Shown: piece after piece, positions 44,725 through 53,149 of the stretch
Numbering within the stretch: position 1 is the stretch's first letter
Layout: each line of letters starts with the position of its first letter
Assembly: GCF_036924535.1 (NCBI RefSeq)
Contig: NZ_JAZHRT010000001.1
Coordinates: 1,984,001 to 2,048,000, forward strand
Direction of reading: 5' to 3'
Length of the DNA stretch: 64,000 bases
Source: Bradyrhizobium sp. AZCC 2262
GTDB lineage: Bacteria; Pseudomonadota; Alphaproteobacteria; Rhizobiales; Xanthobacteraceae
Translations under genes and position numbers: made by a program
Notes under the pieces: generated by a model
Told to the model about the DNA's origin: nothing
Database searches by the model: none
Seen by the model: the letters and a program-made list of their open reading frames with translations, nothing else

Positions 44725-45677
44725 AATCCCGGACATTTCGATCGCTGCTCGCCGTTCCCGCTACATCACCCCGTTTCCTTGAAAAGGCCGCGCAGGGCCC
44801 TGCGGATGCGATCTTCATCGACCTTGAAGACGCGGTCATCAACGTGCTCAAGCCAAAGGCGCGGGCGGATGCGATTGCGGCGATCAACGGTCTGGACTGG
44901 GGTGGGCGCATCGTCGCGGTGCGCGTCAACGGGCTCGGTACGTCATGGGGATGCCGCGACATCCTCGACGTGGTCGAGGCCTGTCCGCGGCTCGACTATA
45001 TCCTGCTGCCGAAATGCGAAACGCCCGGCGAGGTACACGCCGTCGAAGTCATGATCCGGTCCGCGGAGGTGGCGGCTTCTCGCGACCGCAAAGCCGGGAT
45101 CATGGGCTTGATCGAAACGCCGCGCGGCGTCGCCAATGTCGAGGCCATCGCGCAGGCCGGCGGCGTGCTCCATGCGCTGGTGTTCGGCGGCGGCGATTAT
45201 CAGCTCGATCTCGGAAGCTTTCAGCGTGCAGTCGGCGCGCCTTCCGCCGATTATGTGGTGCTGACCGACGATGACGGCCGCAACGCGCGGGAGCGGCACT
45301 GGAACGATCTCTGGCATTTCGCCACCGCGCGGATCGCCAATGCTTGCCGCGCCTTTGGGCTGCTTCCGATCGACGGTCCTTTCTCGGGAATCCGTGACGT
45401 CGACGGATTGCGTGCCGCCGCAAAGCGGGCCGGCGCACTCGGCTTCGAAGGCAAGATGGCGATCCACCCATCGCAGATCGAGACGATTCACGAGGTGCTG
45501 ACGCCAACCGCCGGCCAGGTCGCCTGGGCCAACGAGGTGATCGAAGCGATGGCGGCGGCCGAGCGCGAAGGGCGCGGCGCGGTGAAGGACAAGAACGGCG
45601 AGATGGTCGATCTCATGCACGTCAAGCTCGCCCGGAAATTGCTGGACCGGGCAGCGAGCATTGGAGGAAAGCTGTGA
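44721..45677 (+). CDS. CitE-type CoA-ester lyase (malyl/citramalyl-CoA lyase family)
   Basis: 318 residues of the CitE/malyl-CoA lyase TIM-barrel. FIDLEDAV supplies acidic residues, VRVNGLG a conserved Arg, GLIETPRGV the metal-binding Glu, and FGGGDYQLDLG a second acidic cluster. GFEGKMAIHPSQI is the typical C-terminal signature. Family members split malyl-, methylmalyl- or citramalyl-CoA into acetyl- or propionyl-CoA plus glyoxylate or pyruvate, with Mg2+. With the MaoC hydratase and acyl-CoA dehydrogenase of the divergent arm it could complete a dicarboxylate route. It overlaps both neighbours by 4 bp. Confidence 0.9.
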   Translation: MKSRTFRSLLAVPATSPRFLEKAAQGPADAIFIDLEDAVINVLKPKARADAIAAINGLDWGGRIVAVRVNGLGTSWGCRDILDVVEACPRLDYILLPKCETPGEVHAVEVMIRSAEVAASRDRKAGIMGLIETPRGVANVEAIAQAGGVLHALVFGGGDYQLDLGSFQRAVGAPSADYVVLTDDDGRNARERHWNDLWHFATARIANACRAFGLLPIDGPFSGIRDVDGLRAAAKRAGALGFEGKMAIHPSQIETIHEVLTPTAGQVAWANEVIEAMAAAEREGRGAVKDKNGEMVDLMHVKLARKLLDRAASIGGKL

Positions 45678-46864
45678 GCGCACTTGGGGGAATTCGAGTA
45701 CTCGACCTCGGCACGTTCATCGCCGGGCCGCATTGCGCCACCATTCTCGGTGAGTTCGGCGCCGAGGTCATCAAGATCGAGCCGCCGAAGACCGGCGACT
45801 CGCTTCGGCGTCTCGGCACCAATACCGATTGCGGCGATACGCTGGTGTGGCTCTCCGAAGCCCGTAACAAGAAATGCGTGACGCTGAACCTTGCGAGCGA
45901 ACGCGGGCGGGAGCTGCTGAAGCAACTCGCCGCGAAGTGCGACATCATTGTCGAGAATTTTCGCCCCGGCACGCTGGAAAAATGGGGGCTCGGCTATGAG
46001 GACCTCAAGAAGATCAATCCCGGCGCGATTCTGGTACGCATCTCGGCCTATGGGCAGGATGGACCGATGCGGACGCAGCCGGGCTTTGCCCGCATCGCGC
46101 ACGCGTTTTCCGGCCTGACCTATCTGGCCGGCGAGCCCGGCGGCATTCCCGTCGTTCCCGGTTCGACGTCGCTGGCTGATTACATGTCGGGCATGTATGG
46201 CGCGATCGGTGCACTGGTCGCGCTGCGGGCCCGCGAGGCGACCGGCGTAGGCCAATGCGTCGATCTCGCGCTTTACGAATCGGTGTTTCGCGTGCTCGAC
46301 GAGATTGCGCCAGCCTATCAGAAGTTCGGCTACGTGCGGGAACGGATGGGCGCGGACACGGTGAATGTCTGTCCGCACAGCCACTATCAGACCAAGGACG
46401 GCAAGTGGATCGCGATCGCCTGCACCAGCGACCAGATGTTCGCGCGCCTGGCGGAGGTGATGGAACAGCCGGAGCTGGCTTCGGCGGAACGATACGGTCC
46501 GCAGCAGCTGCGCCTTGCCGCCCGTGACGAGGTTAACCGGATTGTTGCGATATGGGTCGCATCGCTCGATCTCGATACAGTTCTTGCGCTTTGTTCGCGA
46601 GGAGGCGTGCCGGCCAGCCTGATCTACAGCATCGCGGATATCTTTAGGGATCCGCAGTATCGGGCGCGGGGAAACATCCAGATGACTGACTCACGCGCGG
46701 GTGAGATCGCGGTTCCCAATGTTGTGCCACGACTGTCAGGGACGCCTGGCGAGATCCGTTGGCTGGGCGCGGGGCTGGGTTCCCAAAACGAGGATATCTA
46801 CAAGGGCCTGCTCGAACTCAGCAGCGCGGAAATCGAAGATTTGCGCACGTCAGGTGTGATTTGA
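45674..46864 (+). CDS. Family III CoA-transferase (CaiB/BaiF)
   Basis: 396 residues: GIRVLDLGTFIAGPHCATIL at the N-terminus, GAEVIKIEPPKTGDSLR, and a catalytic-Asp candidate in STSLADYMSGMYG. It transfers CoA to a carboxylate. It starts at a GTG overlapping the CitE-like stop codon (GTGA), with AGGAAAG just upstream, and is the last gene of the plus-strand arm. This is the third CoA-transferase gene of the module; one of the other two is frameshifted. Separate acids, or donor-specific steps, could explain the redundancy. Confidence 0.92.
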   Translation: MSALGGIRVLDLGTFIAGPHCATILGEFGAEVIKIEPPKTGDSLRRLGTNTDCGDTLVWLSEARNKKCVTLNLASERGRELLKQLAAKCDIIVENFRPGTLEKWGLGYEDLKKINPGAILVRISAYGQDGPMRTQPGFARIAHAFSGLTYLAGEPGGIPVVPGSTSLADYMSGMYGAIGALVALRAREATGVGQCVDLALYESVFRVLDEIAPAYQKFGYVRERMGADTVNVCPHSHYQTKDGKWIAIACTSDQMFARLAEVMEQPELASAERYGPQQLRLAARDEVNRIVAIWVASLDLDTVLALCSRGGVPASLIYSIADIFRDPQYRARGNIQMTDSRAGEIAVPNVVPRLSGTPGEIRWLGAGLGSQNEDIYKGLLELSSAEIEDLRTSGVI

Positions 46865-47289
46865 GATCAATCCTTTCGACCGCATTGGCTGGAGTATTGC
46901 CGAGGGTTCAATTCACGGAATGAGCGATTGTTGGCTTCACGGCGGTCATTCATTCGTTCGCATTTGATGGACGTGAAACGCTCGCTTACGACTACCCCAA
47001 ACCGATACGTATTCTCAGTTCTGGTTTCTGCACGAGGACAAAGGCCAGCCAGACAACGCAGCGTTCCGCAGCATCCAGTGCATCGATTGGCGTGTCATAA
47101 GCGATGCTGGAATAATACTGCGTCAACCCGTCGGTTCTGGTTCAAAAGACTTCCCTGGGACGACTGATTTTGGCGCAAAGCCGACCAGCGTCGTCCCCTA
47201 TAAGCGCCAAATCGGGCTTGTTCTTGAATTCGGATTTGGCCAATCCGGCGCCCGATGGTATGTTTCCTTCTGCTTTACGGGAGAGCACG
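46865..47289. other. Intergenic region before the F420 island, no gene seen
   Basis: These 425 bp separate the CoA operon from the F420-related genes. A frame open from 46977 to 47297 has no ATG, GTG or TTG start and no recognised motif. The DNA looks less GC-rich than its neighbours near 46930-47000. It may be a decayed remnant or a junction of acquired DNA; it also must hold the promoter of the gene at 47290. Confidence 0.45.
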
Positions 47290-47751
47290 ATGGCTGAAGC
47301 GAAACTCGCTCCGAACCTGCCGGACTGGATGCTCGAGCACGCGAACCGCTATCTTTCGAGCGGCGGAACCGACGGGCACATGTACAAGGTAACGGTGCCG
47401 CAGCGAGGTGAGCTGACGGTGCCGTCGCTGCTGCTGACCACTGCCGGCCGCAAGTCTGGCGACAAGTTCATATTTCCACTGTTTTACGGAATGGACGGCG
47501 GCAGTTGCTTCGTAGTCGCCTCAAAGGGAGGCGCGCCCGAACACCCAGGCTGGTATCGCAACATTCTTGCGAACCCCGATGTTGAAGTACAAGTCGGGAC
47601 CAAGAAGATGAAGGCGCGGGCCAGGACGACGGAGGGCGAGGAACGCCTCCGACTTTGGAAAAAGGCGCTCGAATTTTGGCCGCCCTACGCCGACTATCAG
47701 CTCAAGACTGAGCGCGAGATACCTGTGGTCGTGCTGGATCCAGTCCAGTAG
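47290..47751 (+). CDS. Deazaflavin (F420)-dependent nitroreductase-family protein, Ddn-like
   Basis: 153 residues of the split-barrel family that includes mycobacterial Ddn. The hallmark is LLLTTAGRKSGDKFIFPLFY near residues 45-64, and GWYRNILANPDVEVQVGTKK follows. In actinobacteria such proteins use reduced F420 to reduce nitroaromatics or quinones. The ATG at 47290 has GGGAGAG upstream. It is the first gene of a 14-kb stretch full of F420-related genes, which strongly supports F420 as its cofactor. An N-terminal DWMLEHANRYLSSGG region may form the helix that covers the cofactor. Confidence 0.85.
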   Translation: MAEAKLAPNLPDWMLEHANRYLSSGGTDGHMYKVTVPQRGELTVPSLLLTTAGRKSGDKFIFPLFYGMDGGSCFVVASKGGAPEHPGWYRNILANPDVEVQVGTKKMKARARTTEGEERLRLWKKALEFWPPYADYQLKTEREIPVVVLDPVQ

Positions 47752-47860
47752 GGTATGTGGTGGCCGACCGCCACAGCGACGTAATCGCAATTCGCGCGGC
47801 TTCGCCCCTTTTGACAGCGCGATAGCGGCTCGCACGCACCTTTAACCGGAGGCAATCGAC

Positions 47861-48718
47861 ATGAAACTCGGACGCCTTGGCGTGTGGTACAGCACCGATA
47901 AGCTCGACGGATCGCAGCTGCGCGATTTCGTGCGCACGGTTGAGAATAATGGCTACTCGAACCTGTGGTACCCGGAATCGCGAGGCTATGAGTCGATGTC
48001 GCTGGCGGCCTGGCTGCTGTCGTGCAGCGAGAAGTTGACGATCGGCAGTTCGATCGCCAACATCTATGCACGCGATTCCTTTACCGCGCAGCGCGCCTTG
48101 ATCTCGCTGAACGCGCTCTACGGCGACCGGTTCGTTCTCGGTCTCGGCGTCAGCCACATTCCGATGGTGGAGGGGTTGCGTGGCCATCGCTACGACAAGC
48201 CGTTGGCGGCGATGAGTGCCTATCTCGACGGCCTCAACAAGTCAGCGCCCGCCGGCGAATTGCCAGTCGTGGTTGCCGCACTCGGACCGAAGATGCTGGC
48301 GCTCAGCGCTGCCAAGTCGCGCGGCGCTGTCCCATATAACGTGACACCAAGGCATACGGCTGAAGCCGCCGCGATCCTTGGACCATCGAAGTGGCTCGCG
48401 GTGGAGCAGAAAATAACGATCGAGACCGATCCCGCGAAGGCGCGGGCGCTTGGGCGCAAGGAGCTATCGCGCTACATGGTGTTGCCGAACTATCGCAACA
48501 GCTGGCTGCGCCAGGGCTTCACCGAGGATGAGCTTGCCGACGGCGGCAGCGACCGGTTCATCGATGCGATGGTTCTCTGGGGCGATGCCGACGCGGTCAG
48601 GCGCGGCTTGCGGGCGCACTTCACGGCCGGTGCCACACATGTCTGCCTGCAGCCCGTCCACGCCGATGGCGATTTCGTCGCCCGCGACCGCATGCTGGCC
48701 GCGCTCGCAGATACCTGA
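47861..48718 (+). CDS. LLM-family oxidoreductase, probably F420-dependent
   Basis: 285 residues of the luciferase-like TIM barrel. It opens MKLGRLGVWYSTDKLDGSQ, and SEKLTIGSSIANIYARDSF and GDRFVLGLGVSHIPMVEG are core strand motifs. The LLM fold binds FMN or F420. It resembles the mycobacterial F420-type branch in this opening (G-x-G-V-W), but cofactor choice rests mostly on the neighbouring F420 synthesis genes. The ATG follows an AACCGGAGG ribosome site. It lies 109 bp after the Ddn-like gene and is convergent with the next LLM gene. Confidence 0.85.
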   Translation: MKLGRLGVWYSTDKLDGSQLRDFVRTVENNGYSNLWYPESRGYESMSLAAWLLSCSEKLTIGSSIANIYARDSFTAQRALISLNALYGDRFVLGLGVSHIPMVEGLRGHRYDKPLAAMSAYLDGLNKSAPAGELPVVVAALGPKMLALSAAKSRGAVPYNVTPRHTAEAAAILGPSKWLAVEQKITIETDPAKARALGRKELSRYMVLPNYRNSWLRQGFTEDELADGGSDRFIDAMVLWGDADAVRRGLRAHFTAGATHVCLQPVHADGDFVARDRMLAALADT

Positions 48719-48735
48719 GGCGCGTGTGTCCGCCC

Positions 48736-49626
48736 TCAGAGCAAATCGGCGACGGCGGTGCGGTAGCGGCGCATCGCGTTGACATGGTCGGTCATGCTTC
48801 GGCCGGCCATGCGCTTGTGGTGGTAGCCACCGAAGGTGTTGTGCAACGTGACATGCGTGACGCCGGCTTGCTTCCAGAAGCTGATTTCCTCGCGCCAGTC
48901 CTTTTCGGTGCCGGTGCCGGTTGAGGTCCAGACTTCGAGGCCAACCGACGCCGGATCACGCCCCTCGGATTCCACCAGGCGGCGCAGCTTGTCGAATTCG
49001 GCGACGGCCTTGGATCCCGGCGGTTCAGACAGCATCATCCAGCCGTCGCCCCACTTTGCGATCCGCTGCAGCGTCACGTCCATGTGACCGCCGAACCACA
49101 GCGGTATTTTGCGCTGTGGCGGCCGGGGATTGATGCCAGCGTCCGGGAGGCGGTGCCACTTGCCCTCGAACGTAACGTAGGGATCGGCCCACAGCGCTTT
49201 CATCACCTGGACCTGTTCCTCGGACCGCTTGCCCCTGTTGTGGAAATTCTCGTTGAGACCGACGAATTCCATCTCATTCCAGCCTACGCCGATGCCGAAC
49301 CGGAAGCGGCCGCCGCTGAGCACGTCGAGACTGGCGGCCTGTTTGGCAACCAGCACCGTCTGGCGCTGCGCGAGGATCAGCACCTGGGTCGAGAGTTCGA
49401 CCTTTTTCGTGCAGGCAGCGATGAAGCCGAACGCCACGAAGGGATCGTGGAACAGGCCAAGCCCACCCGCACGGCCGCTGGCGGGGTTCGCCGGGTTGCC
49501 GCCGAGCACGTGGTCCGCCAGCGTCAGACCGTCGTAACCTTCGGCCTCGGCGAGCTCAGCGAATTCGCGCACGATCGGGCCATCGCCACCGATGTCGCCG
49601 AAGGGCAGGGCTATTCCGAGATGCAT
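48736..49626 (-). CDS. LLM-family oxidoreductase, probably F420-dependent
   Basis: 296 residues of the luciferase-like family: [19 protein letters not shown], then [15 protein letters not shown], and [20 protein letters not shown], the characteristic F420-type LLM signature (GGR-x-x-x-G-x-G-x-G-W-x-x-x-E). The last helix and tail are ordinary. It is divergent from the FGD-like gene at 49733. Substrate unknown; relatives act on nitroaromatics, quinones and other unsaturated compounds. Confidence 0.88.
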   Translation of the reverse strand: MHLGIALPFGDIGGDGPIVREFAELAEAEGYDGLTLADHVLGGNPANPASGRAGGLGLFHDPFVAFGFIAACTKKVELSTQVLILAQRQTVLVAKQAASLDVLSGGRFRFGIGVGWNEMEFVGLNENFHNRGKRSEEQVQVMKALWADPYVTFEGKWHRLPDAGINPRPPQRKIPLWFGGHMDVTLQRIAKWGDGWMMLSEPPGSKAVAEFDKLRRLVESEGRDPASVGLEVWTSTGTGTEKDWREEISFWKQAGVTHVTLHNTFGGYHHKRMAGRSMTDHVNAMRRYRTAVADLL

Positions 49627-49732
49627 GGTCGCTTCCCCTTTTTGGCTGGTCGCTGCTTTCCCGCTAATCTATAGATTTCCACGACGGGTACCATGGCCTC
49701 GGCATCGGCCGGCGCCAGCCAGGAGATTTGCG

Positions 49733-50737
49733 GTGATCAAGCTCGGATACAAGGCATCGGCGGAGCAGTTCGCGCCGGGCAAGTTGCTGGGCTTCTCGTG
49801 TCTTGCCGAGGAAGTCGGGTTCGATTCGGTCTTCATCAGCGATCACTTTCAGCCATGGAAGCACGTCGACGGCCACGCGCCCTTTTCGCTGACGTGGCTG
49901 GGCGCGCTGGGCGCTCGAACGTCGCGCGTCGTTATCGGCACCAGCGTGCTGACGCCGACTTTCCGCTACCATCCTTCCATCGTCGCCCAGGCGTTTGGGA
50001 CGATGGGCGCGATGTTCCCGGGACGCGTCGTGCTCGGCATCGGCACCGGCGAAGGGCTCAACGAAGTGCCTTCAACCGGCCAGCCCTGGCCGGAATTCAA
50101 GGAGCGCTTCGCTCGCCTGCGTGAGTCCGTCACGCTGATCAGGGCGCTCTGGACCCAGGAGCGGGTCAGCTTCGAGGGCCAGTACTACAAGACCGAGAAG
50201 GCGACGATCTACGACCGCCCGGATACGCCGGTGCCGATCTATGTCGCTGCCGCAGGTGCTCTCGTCGCGCGTTACGCCGGCCGCTCCGCCGAGGGGTTCA
50301 TTTGCACGAGCGGCAAGAAGCCGGAGCTCTACACCGAGACCCTGTTGCCGAAGGTCGCCGAGGGCATCGCAGCGTCGGAGGATCCGTCGAAGCCCTACGA
50401 TCGCATGATCGAGGTCAAGGTGTCGTTCGATACCGACAAGGTGCGTGCGCTCGAGGACACGCGCCACTGGGCGGCGCTGGCGCTGACGCCGGAGGAAAAG
50501 ATGACGGTCGAGGATCCCATCGAGATGCAGCGCCTCGCCGACGCGCTGCCGCTGGAGCGCGCCGCCAGTCGATGGATCGTGTCCAGCGACGCCGACGAGC
50601 ACGTCGAGCGGGTCGGCTACTATGTCGGTCTCGGCTTCCGGAATCTGGTGTTTCATGCGCCGGGACCAGACCAGGCGCGCTTTCTGAAACTCTACGGTGA
50701 GCACGTGCTGCCGCGCCTCCGCAAGCGTTTCGGTTGA
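49733..50737 (+). CDS. fgd: F420-dependent glucose-6-phosphate dehydrogenase-like enzyme
   Basis: 334 residues, collinear with mycobacterial Fgd1 as I recall it: [51 protein letters not shown] and [11 protein letters not shown]. Active-site residues His38, Trp42 and Glu107 are present. The sugar-phosphate-binding set corresponding to Lys198, Lys259 and Arg283 is kept as Lys195, Lys256 and Arg280. It should oxidise glucose-6-phosphate (or a related sugar phosphate) and reduce F420. The GTG at 49733 has AGGAG about 8 bases upstream and matches the family start; the frame runs open to 49592. It heads the cofEDC cluster. Confidence 0.88.
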   Translation: MIKLGYKASAEQFAPGKLLGFSCLAEEVGFDSVFISDHFQPWKHVDGHAPFSLTWLGALGARTSRVVIGTSVLTPTFRYHPSIVAQAFGTMGAMFPGRVVLGIGTGEGLNEVPSTGQPWPEFKERFARLRESVTLIRALWTQERVSFEGQYYKTEKATIYDRPDTPVPIYVAAAGALVARYAGRSAEGFICTSGKKPELYTETLLPKVAEGIAASEDPSKPYDRMIEVKVSFDTDKVRALEDTRHWAALALTPEEKMTVEDPIEMQRLADALPLERAASRWIVSSDADEHVERVGYYVGLGFRNLVFHAPGPDQARFLKLYGEHVLPRLRKRFG

Positions 50738-50754
50738 GCACGCGGGACCGACCG

Positions 50755-51528
50755 ATGCAACGCAGCAACGCCGTCGAGCTCCTGGCCGTCCCCGGCATTC
50801 CGCTGGTGCGCAAGGACGACGATCTCGTCGCCTTGATCGGCGCGGGGCTGGCGCGCGGTGGCATCGTGCCACGTGGCGGCGACGTCTTCGTGCTGGCACA
50901 GAAGATCGTGTCCAAGGCCGAAGGACGCATGGTTGATCTCGCGACCGTCAAACCCTCGACTGAGGCGATCGAACTCGCCGGTAACGTCCAGAAGGATCCA
51001 CGCCTGGTCGAACTGATCCTGTCGGAATCGGTTCGCGTTGTGCGGACAAGGCCGGGTCTCCTGATCGTCGAGCACCGGCTGGGCTTCGTGGTAGCCAATG
51101 CGGGCATCGACCAGTCCAACGTGGCGTCGCCCGATGACCCCCAACAAGCCCTGCTGCTGCCGGTCGATCCCGACGGCAGCGCGGCGATATTGAAGGAGCG
51201 CCTGTCGCTGACGTTCGGCGTGCCGGTCGCCGTGATCATTAGCGACAGCTTCGGCCGTGCCTGGCGGCGCGGTACCTGCGGCGTTGCGATTGGCGCCGCC
51301 GGCCTTCCGTCGCTGATGGATTTGCGTGGCTCGCCCGATCTGTTCGGCCGCGAGCTTCAGGTCAGCATCACCGGGCATGCGGATGAGATCGCTGCTGCAG
51401 CGTCGCTGGTAATGGGGCAGGGTGCCGAAGGCCATCCTGTCGTGATCGTGCGCGGTCTGACATGGCGCGGTCCCGACAATGCTGCGTCCGAGTTGGTGCG
51501 CCCGGCTGCCGAGGACATGTTCCGATGA
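50755..51528 (+). CDS. cofE: Coenzyme F420-0:L-glutamate ligase (CofE)
   Basis: 257 residues. GIPLVRKDDDLVALIGAGL, VFVLAQKIVSKAEGRMVDLA and SDSFGRAWRRGTCGVAIGAAG are CofE/FbiB N-domain motifs. The enzyme adds glutamate residues to F420-0 with GTP. The length is that of stand-alone CofE: the C-terminal FMN (nitroreductase-type) domain of mycobacterial FbiB, which reduces dehydro-F420-0, is absent. The start is uncertain between ATG 50755 and a TTG at 50734 that overlaps the fgd stop codon. It overlaps cofD by 4 bp. Confidence 0.92.
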   Translation: MQRSNAVELLAVPGIPLVRKDDDLVALIGAGLARGGIVPRGGDVFVLAQKIVSKAEGRMVDLATVKPSTEAIELAGNVQKDPRLVELILSESVRVVRTRPGLLIVEHRLGFVVANAGIDQSNVASPDDPQQALLLPVDPDGSAAILKERLSLTFGVPVAVIISDSFGRAWRRGTCGVAIGAAGLPSLMDLRGSPDLFGRELQVSITGHADEIAAAASLVMGQGAEGHPVVIVRGLTWRGPDNAASELVRPAAEDMFR

Positions 51529-52475
51529 GCAAACGACTTGTCATGGCGCTGTCCGGCGGGGTCGGCGGGGCCAAACTGGCGCTCGGTCTGAGCCGCGTCC
51601 TGCCGGCCGACGAGCTGCTCGTGGTCGCCAACACCGGCGACGATTTCGAGCATCTTGGATTGAGCATCTCGCCCGATATCGACACGCTGACCTACGCTCT
51701 GGCGGGCATCGATAATCCTGCCACCGGCTGGGGCCGGCGCGACGAGACCTGGTCGTTCATGGACAGCATCGGCGCACTCGGTGGCGAGGACTGGTTTCGG
51801 CTCGGCGATCGCGATCTCGCCTTGCATGTCGAGCGCACCCGTCGCCTGCGCTTGGGGCAGACACTGTCCGAGGTGACATCAGACATTTGCCGGCGCCTCG
51901 GCATCGGTGCCCGCGTGGTGCCGATGAGCGACGACCGCGTGCGTACCCGCGTGCGCGGCGACGCGGGCTGGATCGACTTCCAGGACTATTTCGTGCGCCA
52001 GCAGTGCCGGCCGGTTGTCCATGAGCTGGCATTCGACGGCGTGATGCTCGCCCGGCCGCACGCCGACATCACGGCGGCGTTACGCTCGGGCGACGTACGG
52101 GCCGTGATCGTCTGTCCGTCGAATCCCTTTATCAGCGTCGAACCGATCCTGGCGATCCCGGGCATGCGCGATGCGATCAAGGCGAGTGGCGCACCAGTCG
52201 TCGCGGTGTCGCCAATCATCGGCGGGCAGGCCGTCAAGGGCCCGACCGCGAAGATGATGCGCGAACTTGGCCTCGAGGCCGGTGCCGCCGGCGTTGCCGC
52301 TCGCTACGGCGATCTGCTGGATGGCTATATCGTCGACCATGCCGACGCCGATGGGATCGGCAAGATTGGCGCGCGCGTCACGATCGCCAAGACCCTGATG
52401 ACGAGCCTGCATGACCGGGAGACGCTGGCGCGCGTGACGCTTGATGCGGCGGACGCGCTGGCCCTGCTGCGATGA
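51525..52475 (+). CDS. cofD: 2-phospho-L-lactate transferase (CofD/FbiA)
   Basis: 316 residues: LSGGVGGAKLALGLSRVL, VVANTGDDFEHLGL, CPSNPFISVEPILAIPG and SPIIGGQAVKGPTAKMM are the CofD signature blocks. The enzyme joins the phospholactyl or phosphoenolpyruvyl guanylyl compound made by CofC to the deazaflavin Fo, giving (dehydro-)F420-0. The start overlaps the cofE stop codon (ATGA) and the stop codon overlaps the cofC start. The order cofE-cofD-cofC with these overlaps points to a single tightly coupled unit. Confidence 0.95.
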   Translation: MSKRLVMALSGGVGGAKLALGLSRVLPADELLVVANTGDDFEHLGLSISPDIDTLTYALAGIDNPATGWGRRDETWSFMDSIGALGGEDWFRLGDRDLALHVERTRRLRLGQTLSEVTSDICRRLGIGARVVPMSDDRVRTRVRGDAGWIDFQDYFVRQQCRPVVHELAFDGVMLARPHADITAALRSGDVRAVIVCPSNPFISVEPILAIPGMRDAIKASGAPVVAVSPIIGGQAVKGPTAKMMRELGLEAGAAGVAARYGDLLDGYIVDHADADGIGKIGARVTIAKTLMTSLHDRETLARVTLDAADALALLR

Positions 52476-53149
52476 GCGACATCTGGGCGGTCATTCCGGT
52501 CAAGGAGTTCAATGGCGCCAAGCATCGGCTGTCGGGCCTGCTGTCGCCGCCAGAACGCCGGCTTCTCGCCGAGATCATGCTGACGGACATGCTCGACGCC
52601 GTTGCCGGCTCCCGGCTCCTGGCCGGCGTGATGATCGTCACGCTCGATCCGCATGCGACGGCGCTTGGCAAGAAGATCGGTGCGCGGATCGTGACCGAGG
52701 GGGCGCGGGACGGACATACCGGCAGCGTGAACGTCGGCCGCCGCCTTCTCGCGGGCGAAGGGCGTAGTGGCATGATCACGATGCCCGGCGACATTCCAGC
52801 CACTCGCGCGAGCGAGATAGACGCGGTGTTATCGGCGCATCGCGCCGCGCCCTCTTTCACGATCTCGCCCGCGCATGACGATCTCGGATCCAATGCCGTC
52901 GGCTGCTCACCACCGGAATCGGTGCCGCTTCGCTTCGGCGATAACAGCTACTTCCCGCACCTCGACGCCGCGCGTCTGCAGGGCATCGAGCCGACTGTGA
53001 TCCGTCAGCCCGGAATCGCGATGGATATCGACCATCCGGTCGATTTGGCGCTTTTCCTCCGCCTGCCGCAATCAGCCGGCACGCGTACCCGCACGCTGCT
53101 CGAAGAACTTGGCGTGCCCGCGCTGCTCGCGGAGCGGGGCATCACCTAA
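52472..53149 (+). CDS. cofC: 2-phospholactate/phosphoenolpyruvate guanylyltransferase (CofC)
   Basis: 225 residues of the nucleotidyltransferase fold: WAVIPVKEFNGAKHRLSGLL at the start, MITMPGDIPATRASEID and RFGDNSYFPHLDAARLQGIE near the middle and IAMDIDHPVDLALFL near the end are CofC/FbiD motifs. It activates phosphoenolpyruvate, 2-phospholactate or 3-phosphoglycerate with GTP; which one is used cannot be read here. Its TAA overlaps the stop codon of the convergent fbiC gene. Confidence 0.93.
   Translation: MSDIWAVIPVKEFNGAKHRLSGLLSPPERRLLAEIMLTDMLDAVAGSRLLAGVMIVTLDPHATALGKKIGARIVTEGARDGHTGSVNVGRRLLAGEGRSGMITMPGDIPATRASEIDAVLSAHRAAPSFTISPAHDDLGSNAVGCSPPESVPLRFGDNSYFPHLDAARLQGIEPTVIRQPGIAMDIDHPVDLALFLRLPQSAGTRTRTLLEELGVPALLAERGIT

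Noticed and set aside
46865..47289. Remnant of an insertion sequence at the border of the F420 island
   Set aside because: No terminal inverted repeats or transposase motifs could be recognised.
46977..47297. Plus-strand frame of about 106 codons before the Ddn-like gene
   Set aside because: No ATG, GTG or TTG start exists in it and it runs into the start of the real gene in another frame.
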